A stretch of 64,000 nucleotides of DNA from Allodiplogaster sudhausi (GCA_945643635.1 CALZFC010000268.1:1775001-1839000); one strand, 5' to 3'; shown: positions 13,551-26,520, counted from the stretch's first letter. The notes: generated by a model from the sequence alone, not told the origin. Program-made: numbers and translations.

Positions 13551-15137
13551 GCCAACACGAATAAGCCCGTTTGAGTAGCTGGCTGCCATTGGAATGGTGG
13601 GATCAATCAAGCCTATCGGCGTCGTCATCAAGCCTCTCTCTCTTTTTGTTGTATCAGGCTCCCCCTTCCCTCCTTCTAGCAAGCCCCCATCCCCCCCCCC
13701 CCCGCTGATGCTAAACTGCCTCATGAAACGAGTCTACTTGAACCCTTGATGATGACATCAGAGAAATGAGAAGAGAGAGTGAGGGCGAGAAAGAGAGAAT
13801 GAGAAAGAGAGAAGAGACAAAGGGACACATAGCGAGAGAGAGAGAGAGACAGAGAGAGAGGAAGTGAGAGAGAGAGAGAGCGGAATCAGAGGACGCTGAA
13901 TGAATGATAGCTATGAAATGGTGCCCAGGAAGATTGAGATAGAGAGAGAGAGATAGCGTGTGATGGCGAGAGAGCGGAGAGAAATTGATAAGCGTTTAAT
14001 CGTGCCTGGAGGCGCTCGTGCTGATCAAGAGGACAGCTAATCAGTATGAGAGAGAGAGAAAGAAGGAGCGAGAGAATGAAAGAGAGAAAGAGAGAGTGTG
14101 TGAGAGAGTGAGTGAGTGAGAGAGAGTGTGAGAGAGTGACAGTGAGAGAGAGAAAGAAAGAGAGAGAGAGAGAGAGTGAGAGAGAGAGAGAAAGAAAGAG
14201 AGTAGGTGCTGATATAATTCCAGCGTAATGTACGTACGAATGTACTTGGGGCCAACTGATTTATTACCAGGACACGCCTAGTGAAACAGCATACAAGTGT
14301 GCGAGCATATGTAGTAAAAATGTAGTAAACAACGAGGGAGAAAGAGAGAGAGAGAGAGAGTGAGAGTGAGAGATAGAGAGGGAGAGCGAGGGGAAGAGGG
14401 AGAGGGAGAAAAGGGAAAGGGGGAAGAGGGAGAGGGAGAAAGACGAAGAGGTAGAAAGATGGAGAGGGAGAAAGAAGGAGAGGGAGCAAGAGAGGATGAG
14501 AGCGAGTCGGATCCAGCGGGGTAAGGAGAGAGATCGCGAGGAACAAACTCGGAATCAGGCCTTCAATATACGAATCAGGCTTTGAACATGCGTTTGTTCT
14601 TAAAGTGGATTCGCAAAACAGCTGAAAAAAATTTCGAGTTGAATCTGCTTTATTTACAAATAAAAAAATAGAGTTTAAAAATTAAGAATGCAATTGGAAA
14701 GTCCCGATTGAACATGAGGAGAATTGGGAGTACAGAAAAGAGACTACTACGTTGCGACCTCACCATCAGCGAAGAAGCGCCACGAGAGAGTTTCTGTGGA
14801 CGGGTGGGCGGAGCCTATTCACTTCTTCGCTCACTTCTGCCCTGCCGAGAATTCCTTTTGTTGTTGCCACCTTCTTGTCCGGTATGTCATGTTCAGCTAC
14901 ACATGATCGAACGCGTGGAGATGGGCAAGATGAGATAGGGAAGGATCGCGTGTTCTCGAAAAGAGAGAGAGAGAGAGAGAGAGAACGAGAGAGATAGAGA
15001 GGAGAGAGAGAAGGAACTGGAGAGCGTGAGAGGGAGAGAGGAAGTGAGAGATAATGAGGAAGAAAGATACTTTTTAAACGATAGATAAAGAGAAAGAGGA
15101 GAGCGATAGAGACAGGTGGAGAGAGAGAAAGAGAGAG

Positions 15138-15170
<33 letters not shown>

Positions 15171-15854
15171 ATACTGACAGAATGGAAGGCGAACGAAAGA
15201 TTTCTATGGCGATAGGGGATGGTTTTAAACATGAAGGCGGCTATAAACGGTGTTTAGTAAAACCCTTAACTGTCTGAAAGATGCGCACACAAAATTGGCA
15301 TGACAATTTGGCAAGAATATCTAGCACGGTCATTAGACCCTGCGATATTCATCACCTTTAGAATGCCATTTGTTCCCTTCCGTCTGACATCCCAATCATT
15401 AGACTGCAAGTACAATTAAAATAAAGTGAATACAAAAGCTTTATTCAAAAAAAGAAAAAAAAATGAAGTCCCGCTCAGGATCTTACGATTAGTTCCACCG
15501 ACGCTTCCAAATGCATCATCGTTAAGATTCTGGGTGGGACTGCACAACAAATATTCTCTTGATCACTTTCACCTTTTTAATGATTCTTCGAATTATTATA
15601 TCATCATGAAACTCAAGCTTTTTTTCCTTTCCACCTGCTTTCTCTCACCATTTATTCAAAATGGGTTTTTCTTAGGGTTCTTAAAAACCTAAGCATGAGC
15701 ATTAAAAAAAGTAGTAGATAGTACAGATCTGCTCACAGTTTCTGCTCAAGTTGAGGAAGAGTGCGAACAAACAAGACCTCAGGTGTGAAAGGAAAGGCGC
15801 GCTTGAGGCGACAACAGAGGACAGAGCACTGAACACCGATACCTTAGATAGCTA

Positions 15855-15899
<45 letters not shown>

Positions 15900-17342
15900 T
15901 CTCTGCCTCGGCTTCTGCCTCTCATTCAGCATCTCTGTATCTCGCTCTCTCTTCTCTCTCCGCCCTCTCTCTCTGTCTCTATCTCTATCCTCTCTCTCTC
16001 CCGCATTTCCTAAGACAATAGAAAGCGGTTCGCATTTCCCCCTGGCAAGTTGCTAGTTTGGGTGAAAATTAGCGACGAGTGGAACATGGGTTGAGTAAAA
16101 AAAATAGAGAGAGAGGGGAGGGTGGAGAGAGAGACCGAGAAAGAGAGAGAGAGCAGAGAAGCAGAGAAACAACAGGCTCATGGAACTTTTCTTCGAGGTG
16201 TGACTTCGAGGCCAACGCAAAGGTATCATCACGGTTGGAACAGCACATACACAAAAAAGGAAGGAAGGGCCAGGGAAGCGAACTCAAGGCCGCCTTGACA
16301 GGCATCGCTTCTGTGAAGAAAAAAAGTAGAGAAGGAGAAAGAGAAGCAGAGAGAGAGAGAGATAGCAGAGAGAGAGAGAGAGAAAAAGAGAGAGAGAGTA
16401 AAAAAGGAAGAGAGAGTGAGAAGCGAAAGAGAGATATTTCAAGAGAGGTTTATAAAATAGAAGCAAGAATTATAGAGGGAGGAAAAAATCACAGAGAGAA
16501 CCATAACGGGATTCAACACTGTGAGACCATCTTTGACGCGCCATAGGAAGTAAGAATCTAAGAAAAGGAAGAGAGAGAAGGAGAGAATGAGAGAGAAAGT
16601 CTTGCCAGAAAACGTTGGATATGAGTACCAAGTAAGTAGAGCGAGAGAGTTTGAGAATAAATAGCGAGAGAGGATGGTGATAGCGAGAGAGAGAGAGAGA
16701 GAGAGAGAGTGAGAGAAGTAAAAAAAAATAAGAAAAGCATCAGCCAACATGACAAGGTCGGTACTTTCCGTGAGCAAAGCTTTTTCTTCTTTCTTCCTTG
16801 AAGAAGTCGGTGCGAGAGAGGTATGATTGAAAATTCGGAGAAATCGCGAATGTTGTGGGGATGACGGGAACGAAATTGGTCTTGGATTAAAAAAAAGTAT
16901 AAGTTTGAGACAGTCGGACTAAGAGAAAGGGTATGAAGTTGTGAGAGAGAGAAGGAGGGAGAGAGTGAGAAAGGGAAAGAGAGATGGAGAAAGAGAGATA
17001 AAGAGAGAGAGAGATCGAGAGGGAGAGAAAGAGGGTGAGAATGAGAGAGAGGAAAAGAAATCAGGGTTGCGGGAGAATGGATTTGGAAGGGTGACTTAGC
17101 TGCAATCGAAGCAGAGATTGATAGTTGACGATGGAAAAGGAATATAAAAAAGGGGAAAAAGGGTGGGAATTAAGCGCTTCGAGAAATCGAGAGGAGAGAG
17201 AGGGAGAGAGAGACAGGGAGAGAGAGGAAGAGGTAGAGAGAGTGATAGAGAGATGGAAAGAGAGAGAGATAGAGAGAGAGAGTTGGAAAGAGAGAGAGAG
17301 AGAGAGAGAGATGGAAAAAGAGAGAGAGAGGGAGAGAGAGAT

Positions 17343-17375
<33 letters not shown>
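13360..17375. repeat. GA/CT microsatellite field
   Basis: CT at 13362-13405 and 13460-13548, GA at 13770-13880, 14045-14205 and 14338-14495, GA at 14965-15175, CT at 15855-16005, GA at 16108-16165 and 16325-16430, GA at 16565-16720 and 16940-17055, GA at 17185-17375. Some tracts are GT/GA mixtures (14095-14150). Confidence 0.9.
15181..15854. other. Intergenic, no feature seen
   Basis: Unique AT-rich sequence inside the microsatellite field. Its open frames are not supported by splice signals or familiar motifs. Confidence 0.6.
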
Positions 17376-17381
<6 letters not shown>

Positions 17382-17437
17382 TTTTTTCTCTTTCGAAAGA
17401 CGAAAACTCCTCAATTCATCCATGGCCATGACGGTTA

Positions 17438-19631
17438 GATTAAGAGAGCCCCTCTGTAAGGGTCAAGGAGCGTCTGCCCCGGGGAATTTTTGTTTTCTTT
17501 TACTTTGGAAACAATGAGGGATACATCTACTATTCATAAAGAAGAAAAGGTGGACAAAAAGTTTGAAAATTTTTTTTCCTCTTAGTTATAAGTAATAATG
17601 TTCAAACAATTTGGAAGGCCATATCTAACGTTATACTTAATATTTCTGGAAAATCTTTTCAGTATTCGATTCCTTGTTCAAAACTACACAAAAAAGTCTG
17701 TGGTGACCATTTCCGAACATTTTTATTTTTATGAGTTTTATCCAATTTAAGTTTTTCAAATCTGGTTTTCGGGCAATAACTTTTTTTTTACCATTACATC
17801 CAAAAAACCGAATCTTCCATAAGAAAGAGGAGGAAAAACTACACATAATACGTGTCTACGAGGAAAAATCTCGGATGGTTTCTGAGCAAATTTCGGCTTT
17901 GGCTGCAAACCATAATTTGTTTCAAGCTTATTCAATTGTTACACAAATTCTTCCTTTCGATGCAGTGTTTTATGCTCTTCAAAATGGTATATGATTTGTA
18001 CATAAAAAAGTAACTCTTAAGGTCGAAAATTAACTTTTTGTGTTTTAGGCCAATTTCTTGTGTAAAAATAGTCGTTCTTTTGACCATTAATGGGTTTTGT
18101 ACACCGATTTTCCACACAATATTTATACTGCGAGAAAGAGCAGCTAAAACTGCGTCAGAGGAAGCTTTCTAATAAAAAATCGGAGTACCCTTTTTTTGTA
18201 ATATGTATTTGAATGCTGGCTGTTGAAGGCGACATTGCTGAATATTTTTTAGCAATTACTTCAAAATTGTTCTTTTGAAGCATCTAGCACCCAATAATGG
18301 GTAATCCATGATTCTTTAAAGTTCTTTTATGATATACCACTCAAAAGTACTCAAAAAGTCAAAAAATTTCATTTTTACGAGCCTAGATGGCGAAATAAAT
18401 GTACGAAAACTCCTTCGAAGCCAACTATCAGGTCTTTTGTGAGCAGGATTACCAAAAAGGTCATAAGCATTCGTAAGAGCAGAGACTTTTACATAATATA
18501 TCCACCGATAAAAGAGCAAAACCTGTACATTTTTTTTTAGAAATCTTGAAATTTCGAAAAAAAATCCACGAGATGTTTCGACTATTTTGAGCTGTTCTGC
18601 GAAAGCTGGTACCAAAGGAACTTTTGTTCTGAAAACTGTGCCTTTAGGTTGTTTAAGACGAGAAACATAAATTTGACGTTCATTTTCTACATTTTTTTGA
18701 GTACTTTTGAGTGGTATATCATAAAAGAATTTTAAAGAATCATCGATTACCCATTATTGGGTGCTAGATGCTTCAAAAGAACAATTTTGAAGTATTTGCT
18801 AAAAAATATTCAGCAATGTCGCCTTCAACAGCCAGCATTCAAATACATATTACAAAGAAAAGTTTACTCCGATTTTTTATTAGAAAGCTTCATCTGACGC
18901 AGTTTTAGCTGCTCTTTCTCACAGTATAAATATTGTGTGGAAAATCGGTGTACAAAACCCATTAATGGTCAAAAGAACAATTATTTTTACGCAAGAAATT
19001 GGCCTAAAACACAAAAAGTTAATTTTCGACCTTAAGAGTTACTTTTTTATGTACAAATCATATACCATTTTGAAGAGCATAAAAACTGCATCGAAAGGAA
19101 GAATTTGTGTAACAATTGAATAAGTTTGAAACAAATTATGGTTTGCAGCCAAAGCCGAAATTTGCTCAGAAACCCGTATTCAAATGCAGATACCCAAAAA
19201 GTGTATCCGAGATTTTTCCTCGTAGACACGTATTATGTGTAGTTTTTCCTCCTCTTTCTTATGGAAGATTCGGTTGTTTGGATATAATGGTAAAAAAAAA
19301 GTTATTGCCCGAAAACCAGATTTGAAAAACTTAAATTGGATAAAACTCATAAAAATAAAAATGTTTGTGTAGTTTTGAACAAGGAATCGAATACTGAAAA
19401 GATTTTACAGAAATATTAAGTATAACGTTAGATATGGCCTTCCAAAGTTTTTGAACATTATTACTTATAACTAAGAGAAAATTTTTTTTTCAAACTTTTT
19501 GTCCACCCTTTCTTCTTTATGAATAGTAGATGTATCCCTCATAATGTTTCCAAAGTAAAAGAAAATAAAAATTCCCCGGGGCAGGCGCCTATAGAAGCCT
19601 CCTTGAGTCTTACAGAGAGGCTCTCTTAATC
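17438..19631. mobile_element. 2.2 kb inverted-repeat (foldback-type) element
   Basis: Two arms of about 920-940 bp (17438-18358 and 18692-19631) are inverted copies of each other around a 333 bp unique centre. The same start of a peptide, MWKIGVQNPLMVKR, is read on - at 18117 and on + at 18935, which shows the inverted copy directly. The outer tips are GATTAAGAGAGCC on the left and its complement on the right, each containing TTAA (17440-17443 and 19626-19629). The arms differ by scattered substitutions and small indels. The centre holds a 99-codon - frame (18316-18615) that I do not recognise and no transposase motif. It is probably a non-autonomous element. If TTAA is the target duplication it would be piggyBac-like, but the tip sequence does not prove that. 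Confidence 0.75.
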
Positions 19632-20108
19632 ACAAGTAGGGCGCAAAAGTGCAAGGAAGGTCTGCTGGTTTTCAGCTCTCTGCTGGAACAAGAGTTCAAA
19701 GTAGAGATTTAAAACGCAATTTAGATAAATTTTATCAACTTTATAATGAAAAAATAAATAAATAATATAAAAAACTCAGCAATGCCACCAAACAAAAAAT
19801 TTGTTTAAAAAGTTTTCATGTGTAATGTATCAAACAATTTTAATCAAACAATATTGCTTGCAGTTTAGATACATTACACATACATATATCTAGTAGCAGT
19901 TTTGCAGTCTGTCACTTGGCGTGAAAAATATCATGGTCGAGATAAGCAAGTGATCAAGAAATGGAAAAGGGCGCCCGAACATTGATAGGAATGAAAACAA
20001 CAATGTTCTTTGGCCAAAAGCTTCGCCTTTCATGTGTCTTCTTCATGACCGATTGTTGGGCACTGAGACATTGTACGAGGAAAATAAACGAACGTCTGTA
20101 TGATATGA
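19632..20108. other. Intergenic, no feature seen
   Basis: AT-rich unique DNA to the right of the inverted-repeat element. No gene recognised. Confidence 0.6.
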
Positions 20109-20111
20109 GAG

Positions 20112-20153
<42 letters not shown>

Positions 20154-20813
20154 ATGAAAGAGATAGAGAGAGAGAGAGAGAGAGGCTGTGTCGAAAAGAG
20201 AAAGGGGAAGAGGGGAGCGATCAGGAGAGAGATAGAGAGAGATAGAGAGATAGAGAGAAAAGAGAGAGAGAGACAGGCAGAGGGAGAGACAGAGAAAAGA
20301 GAGCAAAGCGATAAAGGAAAGGCAATAAAACGGAATGTGCCCGAATTCAGAGAGAGAACTGTGGCGATTCTTCCGACTTTTCCTCTCGTTTACGCTCAAA
20401 ATACTACCTCAAAGAGGCAACATCAAGTATACATGTATATATTTCGGTTCTTTCCTAAGCCGAGGGTGGTGGAGGGGGGGGGGGAGGGGTGGTGGGCTGG
20501 AAACAGGGATTTTAACAGGAGACAAGAGTGAACCATGTACACGGGATGCGGGGATTAGTAGTCTACAACACAGCTTCTTCCCTCTTCTAAGTCTTCGAGA
20601 TCCTGGAAACTTGCCTAATCCGAGATTTGGCGGTGGTATTTCACCTCTGCCTCTCACTCTTTCTCTCTGTCTCTCTCTTTCTCTCTCTTTCTCTCTCACT
20701 TTCTCTCCCTCTCTCTCTCTCTTACTTCTTCTTTCTCTGTGTTTCTATCTCTCTCTCATCCCTCTCGCCTTCTCTCTATCACTCTCTCTCTCTCTCTCTT
20801 TCTTTTCCCTCTC

Positions 20814-20845
<32 letters not shown>

Positions 20846-20850
20846 AAGCC
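20109..20850. repeat. GA then CT microsatellite tracts
   Basis: GA tracts at 20117-20185 and 20220-20300 and CT tracts at 20650-20845, separated by unique DNA with a G-run at 20474-20488. Confidence 0.9.
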
Positions 20851-21796
20851 AAAGCACACCGGCATTGAATAGAATAGAATGAAACTTGGCGCTTCGCATA
20901 ACCTCGAGCACCGTACAAGCATTGAATGAAAGAAAGCCGCTCTTGGCTACAATCGCGCGGCTGGACAAACAATCGCGTCGGGACCCAGGTAGGCTACGAA
21001 CGAAGAGCAGAACAGCCAACAACTACTCTCTTCCTGGCACTGCGCCAAAACATTAACAAGGTGGAAAAGGTGAACAAGATCAAAACAAGGTGGACGAACA
21101 GCAGCTGAAAGAACCAGTAGATAGATACTACATATATGTATGTATGAATGTACGCATGTACATGCATGTAGATGTATGTATGTACATACACACCAACATG
21201 GATAGAAGACTGGACACACACAATCGCTCAATATTTGTAAATAAGACGCAAGTATGTAGAAATGTAAAAAATATAATTTTTTATTGTATAAATTACTATA
21301 TGAATTATTTCTTTATAAGAACGACATAAAAAAAAGAAAAAAAATTATGGTTTCGCCAGCAATGACTATGATAAGAGTTGCGTTCTTGATATCACTGAAG
21401 AAAAGCGTCTCTCTCTCTCTCAAAATTGAGGCGCCAAACCGTATGTTGAAGAAGTGTAGAACATTCCGTAAGGCCCCGCCCCCACCCATTTTTTCATCAA
21501 TGACACTTGCATTCTTTTTTCTATGGTGAAGAGAAAAAAGTTAGGAAGACGAGCAACGATGAAAAAAGAAGGATAACAGACGCTTGAGAAATGATCAAGG
21601 TAATGTATTTTACTTTATTTTTTAAAATTAAAAATTAATAAATTTTATGTAAAGTTGCATAAAATAAGAAGATTATTGAAGAATGTAGTCGAAGGAATCT
21701 GTGAATGGAATGCCAAACACACACAATCTGTCAGGTATAGTAGAGCTCGTGAAGCATCTCCACAAATGCTTTGAATCACCTTGGGTGTTCCTCCGG
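20851..21796. other. Intergenic with a short TATG/TACA repeat
   Basis: Unique sequence with a degenerate tetranucleotide repeat (TATG/TACA words) at about 21130-21195. No gene could be supported. Confidence 0.6.
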
Positions 21797-21892
21797 CTCT
21801 CTCTCTCTATTCTCTCTCCTCTCTCTTTCTTTCTACCTTTCTTTTTCTATCTCTCAATCTCTCTCTCCTTTTCAATAAATCCCACTCGTTTC

Positions 21893-21945
<53 letters not shown>

Positions 21946-22625
21946 GATCTCTTCACCTTTACTTCGATGCTTGCAGTCGCAAGAAGCACTCATCCATAAC
22001 CCATCGAAAATCTTTTGTCGCCTGTTTTCCCCATTCAATCTCTGCTGAGCCGAGTCTCCTAGTTTTTGAATGTTCCTCTCTCTCTCTCTCTTTCACTCTC
22101 TCTCTCCCGCTTTCTCACCCTTTCTTTTTCTCGCTTTCTCTTCCTCTCTTTCTCGTCCAGTCCCCTTCTTTCTCTTTCTCTTTCTCTCTCTATTTCTTTC
22201 TTTCTCTCTCTATCTCACTTTCTCTCCCTTTCACTTTCTCCTTCTCTCTGTTTCTCTCCTTCTTTCTCTCTCTAGCCTTCACTTTCGAGTGTCTTTCTCC
22301 CCTCTTTGAACTTTTCACGAGGATGCTCCAAGGGGAAAACGAAACTATTGCGAACAGTGACATTAGACATATGTATGCGATTGCGACAACAATCCGTTGA
22401 GAAATTCAGTTGAGAAAGTTGTGAAAACTTTCGCTGAATCAGCATTTCTGAATGAGCTACATACATACATATGTATATGTTTTGAGTATCGCTCTCAGTC
22501 TCTGTTTCTCTCTGTCAATCCCTCTTTCTCCTTCCTTTCTCTCTCCCTCTCGCTCTCTCTCTCTTTTTTTTTCTCTCTCTCTCTCTCTCTTTCGCTCCCT
22601 CTTACTGCTCATCTCTCTCTCTCAA

Positions 22626-22665
<40 letters not shown>

Positions 22666-22687
22666 ACCCTCCTTCTTAATGCTCATC

Positions 22688-22734
<47 letters not shown>
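21797..22734. repeat. CT microsatellite field
   Basis: CT tracts at about 21797-21945, 22075-22275 and 22495-22734, with a unique spacer at 22276-22490. Confidence 0.9.
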
Positions 22735-22736
<2 letters not shown>

Positions 22737-23135
22737 GACGAACCCCAGAGCTAATTGAGGCTTAATTGATCAATTCGTATGCTCGTTCTCTGTGTTTGTA
22801 AATTTAAAAGTTGCACATATGTAATTAGTTGTTCATCACTCTGGTGTGAACATGCCAAGAGAGCGTGCGACAAGTGGAGACTCCAGAGAAAGAGAGGGCC
22901 CGAGGGTCTATGACATTTAGCTGCAACGCGTCATTCCAAACTTGCCGCCATAATTACTGTTATATCTAACTCATTCTTCCTCTTTTACACCTTCTCAAGT
23001 GGCTCATTAACTTGACTAATTATATTCGAGTAAGAAACGACTCCTCCCGGAACTTCATTCATTTATTCGTTCTTCTTCCTTTGTCGCCTCGTGCTTCGCT
23101 CTCTTGTGCCTCAGTTGTACTCTTGCTACCGTAAG
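22735..23135. other. Upstream region of the 23.1-30.2 kb gene run
   Basis: Unique DNA leading into the first gene. A possible 3' splice or trans-splice acceptor (GTGCCTCAG) lies at 23106-23114, 21 bases before the chosen ATG. Confidence 0.4.
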
Positions 23136-24400
23136 ATGCCCGCCTATTCTCCGGTCCCTTCTTCTCTTTCCTATTCCACGGCCCCTTCTTCACCTGCCTG
23201 TTCTCCGGCCCCTGCCTCCGTCTTCGCCAATTTCATGGCCCCTCTAGTCGCCAATTCTCCGGCCCCCTCACCCGGCGTGGCAATTCTCATCGAGCGTCTT
23301 CCGCGTCTCGTCACGCAGTACGCCGCCAACTGGCTTTACCACGTCGCCTCGAATGCGGCTGTCGAGAATAAGGTAATTAATTAATTACTAATAGGAAGAG
23401 ATGTTACGGTTAAATACTACGTATTTACATGATACATGATAACGTGTTTTTTTGTTTTGTTTTTCTATTTTTTTTGCTTATTAAATTAAAGTTCTACCTC
23501 ATGCATGATTATATCTAGTTTATAATTTAACCTCAATAATTTCATACGACTACGACTCTTGTAATATCGTTTCAATTAGGAGACCGAGCTGGCCAGATCG
23601 GCCGAGGAGTTCGTGCTGCTCTCGTACGTACTCGACCACGGCAAGCTGGCCGAGACGCTCAAGGAGCAGCTCGCTGGAAGGTTCGTGTGATTTCTTTTGG
23701 ATTTTTATTAACACCTTTTTTTTTTGGATATTTACTTTTTGTCACATGTGTTTTATGAGTCCTTCCAATTCTCTCATTACTCTTTTTAGTTCCAATTCTC
23801 TATCTATCTCTCACTCTCTTACTCTTTATCTCTCCTCTCTCTCTCTTTCACTCGCTATTATAGCTCTCTATCTTCTCTCTCTCTCTTTCTCTTTCTCTCT
23901 CTCTCTAACTCTCTCTCTCCCATTCCCTTGCAGCCTCCTCTCCGCTCTCCCCTGCGACATGCCTACGCACGCGCGCATCGTCGACGCCTTCAAGGAGCGC
24001 CTCAGGAAGCCGGCAGAGGAGGAGAAGAAGAAGCGGAAGATGCCGAATTCTTCTGCCATGAACAGAGAGGTCAATCTTTTATTTTACTATTTTATTTACT
24101 TCTTTTCTTTTATTACTATTTGTTGTCTATATTCCTACTAACAATAAGAATAAACATCTTGAAAAATGAAATGTTTTTTTTGCATGTACGCATGTTGTAC
24201 GTAAGACTCGTGAATATTTTGCAGACAATTAATTAATTTGGCTCTAATTAAAGGCGACGAGTGAGAGCAGCAGCAGCAGCGATGCAGCGTCTTCATCATC
24301 TTCATCGAGTGGCTCTCGCGCTTCTTCCAAAGCCTTCTCCGAGTCTCGCGCTCCCTCTGCCGTGTCCCGCGCGTCTTCGTCCTCCGGGTCTCACGTCTAG
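23136..24400 (+). CDS. Unknown Ser-rich protein, 4 exons
   Basis: Exons 23136-23372, 23580-23680, 23934-24069 and 24254-24400 join in phase through GT-AG introns to give about 206 residues. The start is the ATG shortly after an acceptor. The N-terminal 50 residues are Pro/Ser/Ala-rich. A conserved-looking core follows (LIERLPRLVTQYAANWLYH, then a helical ARSAEEFVLLSYVLDHGKL), then a Lys-rich basic stretch (EEEKKKRKM) that could be a nuclear signal, and a C-terminal tail of mostly serine. I do not recognise the family. Intron 3 contains CT repeats just before its acceptor. The gene lies 300 bp upstream of REXO2 on the same strand, which fits a nematode operon. The last exon (acceptor TTAAAG) is the least certain part; further exons could follow. 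Confidence 0.6.
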
Positions 24401-24630
24401 CTCGTCTCGCGCCTCTTTCGCTTTCGGCTCATCGTCGTCCTCTCACGCGCTCCACCACAACAGTAAGAACATGAATACTATGTATATGGAGATATTATAC
24501 TGAATATATGTATATGCAAATATATGTGCATTTGTAACTGTCTTCAAGGAGTTGTCGCTAATGCACTTATTTATTTATTTACCTAATTCAAAAACATTAA
24601 TAATGTGACAATAACAATACTTAAAGATAC

Positions 24631-24690
24631 TATATGTATGTACATATGTATGTATGTATGTATGTATGTACATGCATATACATACATACG
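24631..24690. repeat. (TATG)n microsatellite
   Basis: A run of TATG/TACA tetranucleotides immediately upstream of the REXO2 start codon. Confidence 0.85.
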
Positions 24691-24699
24691 TTCTCCAAG

Positions 24700-25682
24700 A
24701 TGTCTTCATCATGTCCATACATTCCCTCACTTGAAGGCCCTTCCTCGTCTCGCGGCCTCGTCGACTCGCCGTCCGAGCGTCTGATCTGGATCGACTGCGA
24801 GATGACGGGACTCGAGCCGGACCGGGACGCACTCGTCGAGATCGCCGTCATCGTCACGGACGCCAATCTCGAGGTATCAATAATCAAGCTTCTAATTTGC
24901 ATACTTGTTTTTTTTGTTCTTCTTTAGAAAGCTCACGGTAATTTGTAAGCTCATGTTATTTTCTTAAATCACGTTGGTTTGTATACTCACGGTAATTTGT
25001 GTAAGCTAACGACGGTAACTTTGTGTTCGCACACGGCAGAGTAAATATATGTATGCATGTATGTGTGCTCATTTACTTAAAAAAAACCTTTTTTTTATAA
25101 ATAAATTTTCTTTGCACGGAAAAGTTGACAATGTGCAAGTAATCAAGCGTTGCTATGTACATACATACATATATTGACTATTATTTCCTAACTGGAAAAT
25201 GCGACCTACCGTATACCTAGATCATCGCGGAGGGACCGTCGATCGAGATCAACCAGCCGGACGACGTGCTCGCGGGCATGTCCGACTGGTGCCGACGGAC
25301 GTTCGCTGTCAACGGGCTGACGGAACGCGTTCGACGAAGCACAATCTCGCTACGGCTCGCGGAGGAACTGGTAAGGCGCGCGAATTCTTTATCGAACAAT
25401 AAGACTATTAGAACTTTTATGGGGTCTCTCTCTCTCTCTCTACCTCTCCCCTCTCTTTGTCCCTCTCCCTCTTCCCCTACCTCTACTCTCTCACTTTAAC
25501 TTTACTCCCTCTTTCCCTTTCCTCCATTTGTCTCTCTCCCTCTATTTCTCCCTCCTCTCTCTCTTCTCTATCTCTTCCTCTCCCTCTCATCTCTCTCTAC
25601 CTCTCATCTCCCCCTCCCTCTTATCTCTCTCCCTCTCGTCTCTCTCTCTCACCCTCTCTCTTTCTCCCTTCTCTCTCTCTTA

Positions 25683-25713
<31 letters not shown>

Positions 25714-26253
25714 CCAAGGTACTCGCCTTCCTCGCCCGTCACACTCCAGCTGGTCGCTGTCTCCTCGCGGGCAACTCTGTCTGGATGGATCGCCTCTTCC
25801 TCCGTCGTCAGATGCCTCGTGTCAACGCGCATCTCCACTACAGCTCCGTCGACGTCACGCCCATTCGAGAGGTTATTCGAGTTTTCTTCATTTTATTTAT
25901 GATTAATTAATTAATTAATTTATTTTTTTTTTAGTTTTTTTTATTATTATTATTACTATTTATTAATTAATTAACTTACTAATTTTATTCATTTTATTTA
26001 TGATTATTTATTTATCGATTTTTATTTATTTTTAATTAATTAATTAATTAGTGAATTAATTTTATTTTTTACAACAAGAATAATGAGTCCCTTAAAAAAA
26101 CAGCCCAATTTCCAGGTCGGCCGTCGTTGGTTCCCGGCCGAGACGACGGCAGCGCCTCGCAAGACGAACACACATCGCGCACTGGATGACATCAAGGAGA
26201 GCATCGAGGAGCTCCGCTACTACCGTAGCCATCTCTTCAAGGCGGCGCACTAG
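24700..26253 (+). CDS. REXO2: Oligoribonuclease (REXO2/Orn family, DEDDh exonuclease)
   Basis: This 3'-5' exoribonuclease degrades very short RNA (dinucleotides to about five nucleotides) and in animals acts mainly in mitochondria. Exons 24700-24873, 25221-25370, 25719-25871 and 26116-26253 join in phase 0 to give 204 residues, close to the family length. All DEDDh landmarks are visible: [10 protein letters not shown] (the D and E of motif I), [13 protein letters not shown] (motif II D), and [12 protein letters not shown] (catalytic H and D near the C terminus). The segment [10 protein letters not shown] and the phrase MSDWC also match the family. The start was taken at the ATG at 24700, which directly follows TTCTCCAAG, a plausible trans-splice acceptor; the first 25 residues are poorly conserved and may act in targeting. 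Intron 2 (25371-25718) is largely CT repeat and intron 3 is AT-rich. It sits between two genes of the same strand. Confidence 0.93.
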
Positions 26254-26520
26254 AATTCGCCGAGTTTGGGCACACTAAAATTGGACGACTTCTTTGATTT
26301 TGACGGAGTAGTATAATATATACATCACGGAGAGTTAGCGCAGTGCAAATGCGACACTTAGAGAAAAGCTACAGTATGAAAGAATTCGTGTCATGAAACC
26401 TCAAAATTCAAAAATATGGCAGTTATTGATTGATTGAGGAAACATCCTTGAACGGACGCCATTGTCATCCGTGATTGCTATTGTGGGCTAATTATTTGTT
26501 TGTATGCCTTATTTTTCAGG

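Noticed and set aside
14798..14815. GGACGGGTGGG(C/A)GGAGC phrase shared with 37925 (and loosely with 2843) as a regulatory element
   Set aside because: Only two or three short matches; could be remnants of a repeat, and nothing around them is shared.
18316..18615. 99-codon frame in the centre of the palindrome as a transposase
   Set aside because: It contains no DDE, HTH or zinc motif that I can see and overlaps the arm boundary; kept only as an unexplained frame.
17440..19629. Firm assignment of the palindrome to piggyBac because of TTAA at both ends
   Set aside because: The inverted symmetry continues two bases beyond TTAA (GA/TC), so TTAA may be part of the repeat rather than a target duplication, and the tips lack the typical piggyBac start.
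6293..22734. Regular spacing of repeats as a CRISPR array
   Set aside because: The repeats are simple dinucleotide tracts of varying length without unique equal-length spacers, and the DNA is eukaryotic.
507..22765. Many long open frames encoding Arg/Glu-rich or Ser/Leu-rich proteins
   Set aside because: They are translations of (GA)n and (CT)n repeats; both strands and several frames are open at once, and none has splice structure or a known motif.
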